A stretch of 64,000 nt of DNA, taken from Fibrella aquatilis. Its GTDB lineage: Bacteria; Bacteroidota; Bacteroidia; Cytophagales; Spirosomataceae. The translations under genes and the position numbers were made by a program. Of the stretch, positions 23,985 to 30,547 are shown piece by piece. Each line of letters starts with the position of its first letter. Position 1 is the stretch's first letter. The stretch is taken from assembly GCF_017353255.1 (NCBI RefSeq), contig NZ_JAFMYU010000034.1:1-64000 (forward strand), read 5' to 3'. The notes under the pieces were generated by a model. That model worked only from the letters and a program-made list of their open reading frames with translations, searched no databases and was not told the DNA's origin.

Positions 23985-24596
23985 ATGCTGACCAAAGATC
24001 GCTCAAGCTACATTGGTGACGGATACGACATAACGACGTATTTCCGGGTGTTCCCCACCGACTTCGATACAGCCGACCAAATACGGGCTACCATTGGCGG
24101 GGCGGGTGGCCTGATAACTAGCACCAGCACCATCCGTAACGCTAACATTCCCTTGCGGATTCAGGAAGCAATGCAAGCCCTAGTAGACGAAACGACCTAT
24201 ATCAAGGAAGTGGCGCAGAAGTCTACAGACGGAGCCGCCAACTTTAATGCAACCGATGGGGCCGTTTCAGCCGCAGCAGTAGGGGCAACGTTTATACCTG
24301 TTGTGGGGTTGGCATTAGGTCCGTTGATCGGCTTGCTCGGTAATGCCTTTTCAGGCAACAAGAAGAAAGACCATATAGCGGCCATTACCAGCGATGCCAC
24401 GAAAATACTTCAGATGCTAGGCAGCGAATACGCCAAATTGCAACAGTTGGCCGCACAGTATCCGGTTCAAACCACCAGTGGCAAAAACGGGCTAGTAGCG
24501 TCTGGCAGCGGGGGGCAATCGAACAACGTTTTGCTCATCGGCGGGTTAGGTCTGGCAGCGGTGCTTTTGTCTAAGAAGGGCAAGGCTAAGCGGTAG
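23985..24596 (+). CDS. Late protein with two hydrophobic segments, tail-anchored
   Basis: A 203-residue protein, last in the late operon. Residues about 1-80 are mixed; residues about 92-120 are a Gly/Ala-rich hydrophobic stretch (AAAVGATFIPVVGLALGPLI) like a membrane-active or hinge segment; a coiled helix follows. After a GSGGQS linker comes a C-terminal helix LLIGGLGLAAVLLSKKGKAKR. The end matches the late tail-anchored set. The central segment could pierce a membrane during DNA delivery. No homologue recognised. Confidence 0.65.
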   Translation: MLTKDRSSYIGDGYDITTYFRVFPTDFDTADQIRATIGGAGGLITSTSTIRNANIPLRIQEAMQALVDETTYIKEVAQKSTDGAANFNATDGAVSAAAVGATFIPVVGLALGPLIGLLGNAFSGNKKKDHIAAITSDATKILQMLGSEYAKLQQLAAQYPVQTTSGKNGLVASGSGGQSNNVLLIGGLGLAAVLLSKKGKAKR

Positions 24597-24604
24597 ATCA
24601 AGTG

Positions 24605-24692
24605 TTGTCTATACAAAGGGGCATAAGAAAGCCCCCACTGGTTCCTGATCGGTAGCCAGTGGGGGCTTTCTTATGCCCCTTTGTATAGACAA
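24605..24692. terminator. Perfect 37-bp palindrome, bidirectional terminator
   Basis: Arms 24605-24641 and 24656-24692 are perfectly complementary with a 14-nt loop. It stands between the convergent late operon and the integrase/lipoprotein pair. The arms begin with TTGTCTATACA, the same motif found upstream of 12503 and 16433. Confidence 0.85.
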
Positions 24693-25163
24693 CTAGTTAA
24701 TCATCGTGCCTACGCCCAACCGCTTGTTAAGGTTTGGCGGTAGTTGCTCGGATTCGTATTCAGTGATATTGGCCACTACTCGTGTGCCACGGCTGGCATT
24801 CGGGGCGGTGGCAAGTAGTTTACCATTGGCCGGAACGTCGGTAAATAGTACCGGCTCTGTGGTGAACACTTCCCCACTTTTCAGCACGTAGGTAACACTA
24901 ACCCCCACCATGTGGAACGTGATCGGCGTAGGGTTATCTAATTCAATCAACACGTTAGTGATGCCCCCAAATGTGCTGTTTATGTCGGCCTGAGCGACGC
25001 GGGCCGTTACCCGGTTCAGGTAGGCCCGCAACTGTTTTTTGTTGGGCTTGGTGGGTTGATCGGCCTCACGAGTTGGCGCGGTTAGAACTTGGTTAGACTG
25101 TGCTTCCCGAATCTCGTTACAGCCTGACAGGCTCAAAAGGGACAGAAGTAATAGCGTTTTCAT
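24693..25163 (-). CDS. Prophage lipoprotein, LEA2-like; possible superinfection exclusion
   Basis: A 156-residue lipoprotein: signal peptide with lipobox SLSGC (Cys15), a flexible Pro/Lys/Asn stretch, then a beta domain (VLIELDNPTPITFHMVGVSV, FTDVPANGKLL) with the LEA2/WHy pattern. It is transcribed with the integrase, 12 bp downstream of it, and away from the late operon. That is the place for a gene expressed in the lysogen. Its resemblance to the late structural protein at 14628 raises the idea of an envelope decoy that blocks reinfection; this is an inference. Confidence 0.65.
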   Translation of the reverse strand: MKTLLLLSLLSLSGCNEIREAQSNQVLTAPTREADQPTKPNKKQLRAYLNRVTARVAQADINSTFGGITNVLIELDNPTPITFHMVGVSVTYVLKSGEVFTTEPVLFTDVPANGKLLATAPNASRGTRVVANITEYESEQLPPNLNKRLGVGTMIN

Positions 25164-25175
25164 TCGTTGAGCGCG

Positions 25176-26375
25176 TTAGACAAACTTTTCAAAAATATCA
25201 TTATCAACAAATTGGCCTAACCTCTTTAGATACTTCTCAGTAGTCCTTAGCGTCGTATGGCCGTTCTGCATCTGGATATTCTTGAGATTGATTCCCGTGT
25301 TGAATAGTTTAATGTTACCCGTATACTTCCATGAATACAGCGTGTACTTGCCCACAATATTTAGATGGTCCAGTACGGCGCGGTGTTTGCGCCAAAAGTA
25401 GACGTTCCCCACGGCCTTAGTGCCGGGCTTGCCGGAACGACTGAAAACGAACAGTTCGGGGTCATGGTCCCGGATGCCTAACCGGTCTATCAACTCAAGC
25501 AAGGGCTTAGGGATAGTCGGGGCCTTTTGGGCGTTGCTTTTCACGTTCGAGACTTTATACACTATGGTACGTTCCCGAATGTCCCTGACCCGCAAGAACC
25601 GAATTTCCTTACCCGGTCTGGCAAACGTGTAATGGATTAGATACACGAATAAAAGCAACTGCCATTCTTCCCGTTTTTCGATTTCAGCCAACACGGCGGC
25701 GGCTTGCTCAGGGCTAAAGGGTTCATCGGGTTCTGATTCGACAGGTAGGTTATCTACGTGCAAGGCGGGGCTTACCTCAAACCGTTTACGGGCGGGTTTG
25801 CAGTAATAGTTTAGCACCGCTTTTAATGTCCCCACATAGTTATTAATCGTTTTAGGAGCCAACGGTTCTTTGTCGGTTACGTTGTGGTTAATCAGAAAGT
25901 CTTGGTATCCCTGACAGAGTGCAGGAGTGATTTCGACGGTCAGCAGGTGGTTAATACTAACCTGTTCCATGTAGCGTTCCCACCACCAAAAAAACGTATT
26001 GTACGCGTCTATGGTGTCGCTCGACAACGTGGCCGACTTCGCAGCAGTAAACGCGGCGAAGTCATCCGCGAACGTTGGCAAGGCCGGAGCAACCACGGGG
26101 GTAGGAGCCGCTTTGGTCAGGTCAGGGTTATAGACCTTGCCAGATACTAACTGTTCATTTATGAACCGTTCCCAGTGACGGGCCTCCTTCAGTCGGAGTT
26201 TCACGTCTGGAATATTGTTGAATCCCGTAAAGTGTCGGCGGTGTAGCTGACCGGTCTTCACGTTCCACTGTGAATAGACCAAACGCCACGGCTTGCGGGT
26301 GGAATAATCGAAGTGATAGAGCCGACAGGGTTTATAGGGTATTGGCTCGGAATTAGCCCCTTTTTGGCAATCCAT
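25176..26375 (-). CDS. int: Tyrosine recombinase (integrase)
   Basis: A 399-residue phage integrase. A SAM-like core-binding domain lies at about residues 100-195 and the catalytic domain at about 215-390. Catalytic residues: Arg253 in FARPGKEI, Lys around VKSNAQK, YSWKYTG (Lys350 in the position of the second Arg, as in many Bacteroidota phage integrases, with Tyr where His is usual), His373 in NGHTTLRTT, and nucleophile Tyr382 in TTEKYLKRL. The ATG at 26375 is chosen over 26420 because the first 15 residues look non-native. It lies beside the tRNA-Pro attachment site, which it should cut and join. Confidence 0.92.
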   Translation of the reverse strand: MDCQKGANSEPIPYKPCRLYHFDYSTRKPWRLVYSQWNVKTGQLHRRHFTGFNNIPDVKLRLKEARHWERFINEQLVSGKVYNPDLTKAAPTPVVAPALPTFADDFAAFTAAKSATLSSDTIDAYNTFFWWWERYMEQVSINHLLTVEITPALCQGYQDFLINHNVTDKEPLAPKTINNYVGTLKAVLNYYCKPARKRFEVSPALHVDNLPVESEPDEPFSPEQAAAVLAEIEKREEWQLLLFVYLIHYTFARPGKEIRFLRVRDIRERTIVYKVSNVKSNAQKAPTIPKPLLELIDRLGIRDHDPELFVFSRSGKPGTKAVGNVYFWRKHRAVLDHLNIVGKYTLYSWKYTGNIKLFNTGINLKNIQMQNGHTTLRTTEKYLKRLGQFVDNDIFEKFV

Positions 26376-26422
26376 TAGGGTAAATGTTAATCGTTCTGTT
26401 AATGAGATGATGTTAAACATAG

Positions 26423-26453
26423 AAAAACCCTGTTTCTACGAGAGAAACAGGGT
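26423..26453 (-). terminator. Element-borne terminator for tRNA-Pro
   Basis: ACCCTGTTTCT/AGAAACAGGGT hairpin with a T-run on the minus strand (A-run 26423-26427). It lies just inside the element, directly downstream of the tRNA, replacing the host terminator now stranded at 10108-10139. Confidence 0.75.
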
Positions 26454-26461
26454 CTACTACT

Positions 26462-26484
26462 GTCGGGAAGGCGGGATTCGAACC
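26462..26484. repeat. attR (3' end of tRNA-Pro)
   Basis: 23 bp identical to 10147-10169, within the intact tRNA gene. Together the copies fix the borders of the element. Confidence 0.88.
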
Positions 26485-26536
26485 CACGACCTCTTGCACC
26501 CCATGCAAGCACGCTACCGGACTGCGCTACATCCCG
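26463..26536 (-). tRNA. tRNA-Pro (anticodon GGG), integration target
   Basis: A 74-nt cloverleaf on the minus strand. The acceptor CGGGATG pairs with CTTCCCG apart from a T-T mismatch at pair 6-67. The anticodon stem is CTTGC/GCAAG with loop ATGGGGT (anticodon GGG). The T arm is GTGGG/CCCGC. Discriminator A; CCA not encoded. The mismatch lies inside the 23-bp attachment core, so the 3' end may come from the element. Confidence 0.92.
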
Positions 26537-26547
26537 TTTTGGTGATA

Positions 26548-26555
26548 CAAAGATA
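26548..26555 (-). promoter_or_regulatory. -7 box of tRNA-Pro promoter
   Basis: Minus-strand TATCTTTG matches TAnnTTTG and ends 11 nt before the tRNA 5' end, giving a start just ahead of the mature tRNA. Confidence 0.5.
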
Positions 26556-26653
26556 ATGTACAATGAATAATGTACAATGCACAATGACTCCCCGGAAGAC
26601 AAATATTCCGACTGCTACGGTCATTGTGCATTGTACATTATTCATTGTACATT
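26555..26653. repeat. Palindrome, TGTACAATG family, 33-bp perfect arms
   Basis: Arms 26555-26587 and 26621-26653 are perfectly complementary. Blocks AATGTACAATG and AATAATG recur at the window start, at 44458-44504 and at 51409-51530. It lies between the metalloprotease end and tRNA-Pro. Confidence 0.85.
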
Positions 26654-26659
26654 ATTCAT

Positions 26660-29272
26660 TCATTTCCCCGGCTCCAGCGCCTGTTTGATCCGGGCTTGCA
26701 AATCGGCGAGGTGGTAGCGGCTCATGGCGTCGGTTTGCCGGGGGATGGCGGCGGTCACACTACGCTGTAAACCAGTCAGTTGCCCCCGTACCACCGACAT
26801 AATATCTGATTTGCGGATGTCGGTAACCGGGCCGGGATTGAACCGGAAACCGGCCCCGCTGAACGGAGTAGCCCCACCACCCGCCGAGGCCGGGGTGTTG
26901 AGCACGGCAATCAGCTTTTCGGCGTAGGCCTTCTGCAAATTCCGGCGAAACAAATCGACGGGCTTGCCGGTGGGAAGTTCGCTGAAGATGCCGTTCTGCA
27001 AATCAGTCATGAACTCGATCAGCGAATATCCCGGTGCCGTTGCCTGCCCCATCTTGCCCGTGCCCGTCTCGATCAGCCGCGACAGTCGGCCCACGTCGGT
27101 GAGGCTGTTAAGTGTGTTTTCCTGCAACGTGCGAATATAATCCACGCCCTGATCGGGACGTACCAGCGGCAGAATTTTAGGGTCGAGCAGCCAGGTTGGG
27201 GTCTGGAACAACTGTGCGTTCAGGAACGCTACGGCCTCTTTTTGCAGGGCGCGGGGCGTGGGTTCATAGACCGTCAGGCCGGTTTGGTCGTAGGTGCGGG
27301 GGGTTTCGTAGATGCCGCCAATGTATTTGGTCACATGGCCCATGTATCGCCGGAACTGCCCTACGATCTCGCCGTGCATTTCACGCAACTTGTCATAGTC
27401 TTCGGCCTCCTCGCGCGTCCATTCGGGCAGATTGGGCATGATGCGCTTGAGGTTTTTAATCCCATATTCGCTCGCCTTCATGGCGTTATCGCCCAGGTCT
27501 TCGCTCTGCGAACGGGGGTCCATCGGGTTGGTTTCGGTGCCAAACCAGTAGCGTGGATCTTTCTCATGGCTTTTCACCATCTCGTTGAGTACCAGCCTGT
27601 CGGCGGTAGCGTCTTTGGTGTCGTAGATGGGTTTGTAGCCCCATTCCACGGCCCAGATGTCGTAGGTACCAATGCGCGGAAACAAATCGGTGATGCCGTC
27701 TTCGGGTTGGGCCACGTAGTTGAACCGGGCGTAGTCCATGATAGAGGCAGTATGGCCATTTTGGGCAATAAACGCCTTGTCGCGCAGTTTTTCTACCGGC
27801 GTGGCGTGGCTCGACCCGAAGTTGTGGCGTAGCCCCAGCGTATGGCCTACCTCATGGCTCGACACAAACCGCACAAGTTGCCCCATCAGCTCATCGTCAA
27901 ATTTGGGTTTGCGGGCGCGGGCATCTACGGCGGCCCCCTGCACCACATACCACTTCCGCAGTAAGTTCATCACGTTATGGTACCAACCAATGTGGCTCTC
28001 GATGATCTCACCAGAACGGGGGTCGTTGACGTTGGGACCATACGCGTTTTCAATGTCCGACGCGAAGTAGCGGATCACCGAATACCGGGCGTCTTCCAGG
28101 CTTAGAGTCGTATCTCGATTGTCCCAGTCTTTGGCGATAACTGCGTTTTTCCAGCCCGCTTTTTCAAACGCCTTCTGCCAATCGGCCACACCCAGTTTCA
28201 GGAAAGGGCGCCATTTGGTCGGCGTGGCGGGGTCGATGTAATAGACAATGGGCTTTTTCGGCTCAATCAACTCACCCTTTTTCTGGCGTTCGGCATCGGC
28301 TTCACTTTTAGCCTCCAGCCGCCACCGCACTGCAAAGGTCTCATCTTCAGTACGTTGTGAATTGTCGTCGTAGACGGTATAGTTGTTGGCAAAGTAACCC
28401 ACCCGGCTGTCGAACAGGCGTTTGCGCATGGGTACTTTCGGCAGCAGAATCATCGACGTGTTGATCTCCATCGTCACGGCCCCGGCGTCGTTGCCGCCCG
28501 GCAGGCTCACCGTAGGCAGCGGCGAGGGCGTGGGCGACGGCGGTGTGGGTGTGGTGTTGACCGTAAATGTGCGCACCACCCGCACCTCGGTATTGATCGG
28601 GTACGATTTCACGCTCTGAATAAACGACCGGTCCGCCGCCGCTGCTGTAATCCGGTAGCGGAACTTGGTCGTGGGCGTGAGCGACACTACCTGGTTATCG
28701 TTCCGGAAGAAATCGGTCACGTCAATCACCGACGATGAGTCTTTGCGGATAGCCCGAACGTCGAACGCCGCCGCGATGGGTTCTACGTTCGAGTTGCGCA
28801 CGGCCTGCGAAATGGGCAGGGTATCGCCCCCGGCGGTGCCTACGTTGATGTAGCTAACTACCCTGAGCAACAGACGTTTGTCAGGGCCACGTTCCCAGCG
28901 TAGCACCTGCCGGTTGGCCAGTTCACCGCCGTAGCCCGCGCCGGTGGGGGCTTTGGCGATACGGGTAATGGCCATGAACTCGCGCCCCAGCAGCGAGTCG
29001 GCAATTTCGAGGTAATACTTATCGTCGATCTGGTGGGCTGTGAACAGGCCTTTGCTGGTTTTGGCCGCTTTGGTAATCACCTCGCGGTAGGGTTTGATGG
29101 CCACGCGCGGCGGACCGGCGGCGGTGGGTGAAGCCGACGTAGTGCCAGCGGGTGGGGTGGTCGTAGCCGACGTAGGAGCCGTGGGCCGGTTCTGCGCCAG
29201 CACGACCGACGCGCACATAGTTAGCCCAAGCAGCAAGGTGCCGCGCCGGGTTTTTAGTACTTGTTGATGCAT
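26660..29272 (-). CDS. Secreted zinc-dependent metalloprotease (DUF5117/DUF4953 type)
   Basis: An 870-residue exported protein with a signal peptide (LLLGLTMCASVVLAQ) and a Pro/Thr/Ala-rich linker. The middle resembles DUF5118/DUF5117, and the catalytic domain carries HEVGHTLGLRH (His473, Glu474, His477, His483), the metzincin-like HExxHxxGxxH motif, followed by the SIMDYARFNYV Met-turn. These large proteases are common in Bacteroidota and act in the periplasm or outside. The substrate is unknown. No type IX sorting domain is seen at the C-terminus. It stands alone, about 115 bp from the divergent kinase-like gene. Confidence 0.9.
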   Translation of the reverse strand: MHQQVLKTRRGTLLLGLTMCASVVLAQNRPTAPTSATTTPPAGTTSASPTAAGPPRVAIKPYREVITKAAKTSKGLFTAHQIDDKYYLEIADSLLGREFMAITRIAKAPTGAGYGGELANRQVLRWERGPDKRLLLRVVSYINVGTAGGDTLPISQAVRNSNVEPIAAAFDVRAIRKDSSSVIDVTDFFRNDNQVVSLTPTTKFRYRITAAAADRSFIQSVKSYPINTEVRVVRTFTVNTTPTPPSPTPSPLPTVSLPGGNDAGAVTMEINTSMILLPKVPMRKRLFDSRVGYFANNYTVYDDNSQRTEDETFAVRWRLEAKSEADAERQKKGELIEPKKPIVYYIDPATPTKWRPFLKLGVADWQKAFEKAGWKNAVIAKDWDNRDTTLSLEDARYSVIRYFASDIENAYGPNVNDPRSGEIIESHIGWYHNVMNLLRKWYVVQGAAVDARARKPKFDDELMGQLVRFVSSHEVGHTLGLRHNFGSSHATPVEKLRDKAFIAQNGHTASIMDYARFNYVAQPEDGITDLFPRIGTYDIWAVEWGYKPIYDTKDATADRLVLNEMVKSHEKDPRYWFGTETNPMDPRSQSEDLGDNAMKASEYGIKNLKRIMPNLPEWTREEAEDYDKLREMHGEIVGQFRRYMGHVTKYIGGIYETPRTYDQTGLTVYEPTPRALQKEAVAFLNAQLFQTPTWLLDPKILPLVRPDQGVDYIRTLQENTLNSLTDVGRLSRLIETGTGKMGQATAPGYSLIEFMTDLQNGIFSELPTGKPVDLFRRNLQKAYAEKLIAVLNTPASAGGGATPFSGAGFRFNPGPVTDIRKSDIMSVVRGQLTGLQRSVTAAIPRQTDAMSRYHLADLQARIKQALEPGK

Positions 29273-29389
29273 GGAAATAGGTTATTTTTACAAAAGAAGC
29301 CGCGTGAATACGCATTCATCAAACGCCGGAATAAGGCCCGGCTACTCATCACGATAACGTGCTATTGTAGGCTTTAAAAGCCTTTTTCC

Positions 29390-29908
29390 ATGAAATACCC
29401 CCTTCGTCTTTCGTCAGGTGACCAGAACACGGTTATTGTCTTGTCTGAGACGGAGGCTGCCAAGCTCTTTACCGGCGATACCCGCTCAGACATTGGTTCG
29501 GAGGCTGAGAAAATGAAGGTTGCCAATACCATTAATGACTTGGTTGTGCGGTTTATTCGCCTCGATTACAATGAATCCCTACAAGCTGAAATGCTGGTGA
29601 TGGAACGCATCCGCCCTATCGACTACCGGGCCTACGAAGTAGAGCGCCGCGAACTATGGTTCGACGTTTTCGCCGATGAACTGACTCAACTCCACGCCAG
29701 TGGTTTCGTCCACCGCGACCTGAAACGCCCCTCCGACCTCGACGGCCTGGCTTTCGATAACATCCTCCTAACCGAACAAGGCTTGCGCCTTATCGACGTA
29801 GGCATTTCGGCGTTAAAAAGTCAGGTTGGCGATACGATTTTCGCCAAATACATTGAGATCGAACAAGCCGAAATGGCTCAGTTCAAGGCGTATTTTTTGA
29901 ATCGTTAA
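29390..29908 (+). CDS. Minimal protein-kinase-like protein, 172 aa
   Basis: A compact kinase-fold protein. All main catalytic marks can be lined up: a beta-3 Lys in ETEAAKLF, a helix-C Glu in GSEAEKMK, a hinge at MLVMERIRPID, the catalytic loop HRDLKRPSDLDGLAFDN with Asp and Asn (a longer loop than usual), and DVG in place of DFG. At 172 residues it is much shorter than normal kinases and lacks most of the C-lobe beyond the metal site. It is closest in outline to small Kdo/LPS-kinase or RIO-like enzymes. It precedes hicB by 79 bp; the promoter between them suggests separate transcription. Activity and substrate unknown. Confidence 0.6.
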   Translation: MKYPLRLSSGDQNTVIVLSETEAAKLFTGDTRSDIGSEAEKMKVANTINDLVVRFIRLDYNESLQAEMLVMERIRPIDYRAYEVERRELWFDVFADELTQLHASGFVHRDLKRPSDLDGLAFDNILLTEQGLRLIDVGISALKSQVGDTIFAKYIEIEQAEMAQFKAYFLNR

Positions 29909-29926
29909 CCGAACAGCGGCTGTTGC

Positions 29927-29956
29927 TTGCACGTTATAAGGCGTGAATTACTTTTG
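29927..29956 (+). promoter_or_regulatory. Bacteroidota-type promoter of hicBA
   Basis: TTG at 29927-29929 and TACTTTTG at 29949-29956 are separated by 19 bp, the textbook -33/-7 spacing of the Bacteroidota sigma factor. The -7 box lies about 31 nt before hicB. Confidence 0.6.
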
Positions 29957-29987
29957 TCAGTAACCAATCAATAACACACTTACAGCT

Positions 29988-30263
29988 ATGTCAAACGCTA
30001 ATCCGAATAGAACATACAGGGTTGTTATCACGAAAGATGAAGACGGCGGATACGTTGCCGATATCCCAACCCTGAAGCATTGCGTAGCCTACGGTGAGAC
30101 TATTGAGGAAGTAATGGCCAACATCAATGAGGCACTGGAAGGTGTACTGGAAGTGCTGGAAGCAGAAGGACTACCCATTCCCGACGACACAAATATCATT
30201 GAGTATTCGATCAGCAAACCCGCGTCATCGACGGATCCTTCCTACCAACTCGAAGCGGCTTAA
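29988..30263 (+). CDS. hicB: HicB-family antitoxin
   Basis: A 91-residue HicB-like protein with the N-terminal partial RNase-H fold: YRVVITKDEDGGYVADIPTL, CVAYGETIEEVMANINEALE and VLEAEGLPIPDD. HicB antitoxins bind and neutralise the HicA mRNA interferase and autoregulate their promoter. No clear C-terminal DNA-binding domain is visible; the short tail may still bind. The gene order hicB then hicA is the reverse of many systems but common in this group. The partner directly downstream is frameshifted. Confidence 0.85.
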   Translation: MSNANPNRTYRVVITKDEDGGYVADIPTLKHCVAYGETIEEVMANINEALEGVLEVLEAEGLPIPDDTNIIEYSISKPASSTDPSYQLEAA

Positions 30264-30471
30264 ATGAATCAGTCACCTAAACACCTAATCAGACTGATGG
30301 AAGAGAGGCTGGGTGCTCAAACGTATCAAGGGGAGCCATCACATCTATTTCAACCCAGACCTGAATGAGACAATGCCAGTACCCGTACACGGTAACAAAG
30401 ACATTGGTAAAGGACTGTTGCTTAAGATTATCAAAAAAATAGGGATCAGTATCACCGAAATGAATGGATGA
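30264..30471 (+). pseudogene. hicA: hicA toxin, frameshifted
   Basis: The ATG at 30264 directly follows the hicB stop and reads MNQSPKHLIRLMEER, a good HicA N-terminus. From 30307 the HicA sequence continues in the +1 frame: GWVLKRIKGSHHIYFNPDLN, then PVPVHGNKDIGKGLLLKIIK, to TGA at 30469-30471. The original frame stops at about 30366. A one-base insertion or two-base loss near 30305-30309 explains the break. The catalytic His of GSHH is kept, so the toxin was recently intact. Unless frameshifting is programmed, no full toxin is made. Confidence 0.82.
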
Positions 30472-30547
30472 AGCGCTCTTCCTTAGCACAAAAAAAGGCC
30501 CCTGACGCACTGCCAGGGGCCTTTTTTTGTGCTAAGGAAGAGCGCTT
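30471..30547. terminator. Perfect 34-bp palindrome, bidirectional terminator
   Basis: Arms 30471-30504 and 30514-30547 pair perfectly around a 9-nt loop and contain AAAAAAA/TTTTTTT next to GGCCCCTG. It stands between convergent hicA and the M1 peptidase gene, whose stop codons touch the arms. Confidence 0.85.

Larger units (their letters stand above)
10147..26484. mobile_element. Integrated temperate element, candidate non-tailed phage
   Basis: A 16.3-kb unit bounded by identical 23-bp sequences at 10147-10169 and 26462-26484. The right copy is the 3' end of an intact tRNA-Pro gene and the left copy is an isolated fragment. A tyrosine recombinase lies beside the tRNA. Inside are a divergent repressor/early switch, a replication-type ATPase operon, an iteron-like locus and a long late operon with lysis genes, a lytic transglycosylase and a spike. 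Tailed-phage hallmarks are not recognised. Many products have one membrane helix, which suggests a membrane-containing virion. Every coding frame appears intact, so it may be active. Phage nature is strongly supported; the virion type is an inference. Confidence 0.85.

Noticed and set aside
10147-26484. Integrative conjugative element or phage satellite
   Set aside because: There is no relaxase, TraG/VirB-type gene or capsid-hijacking gene; the lysis cassette, spike and transglycosylase point to a phage.
10147-26484. CRISPR array or retron in the element
   Set aside because: No regularly spaced direct repeats with unique spacers and no reverse transcriptase are seen; the repeats at 13.6-13.85 kb are inverted and only two.
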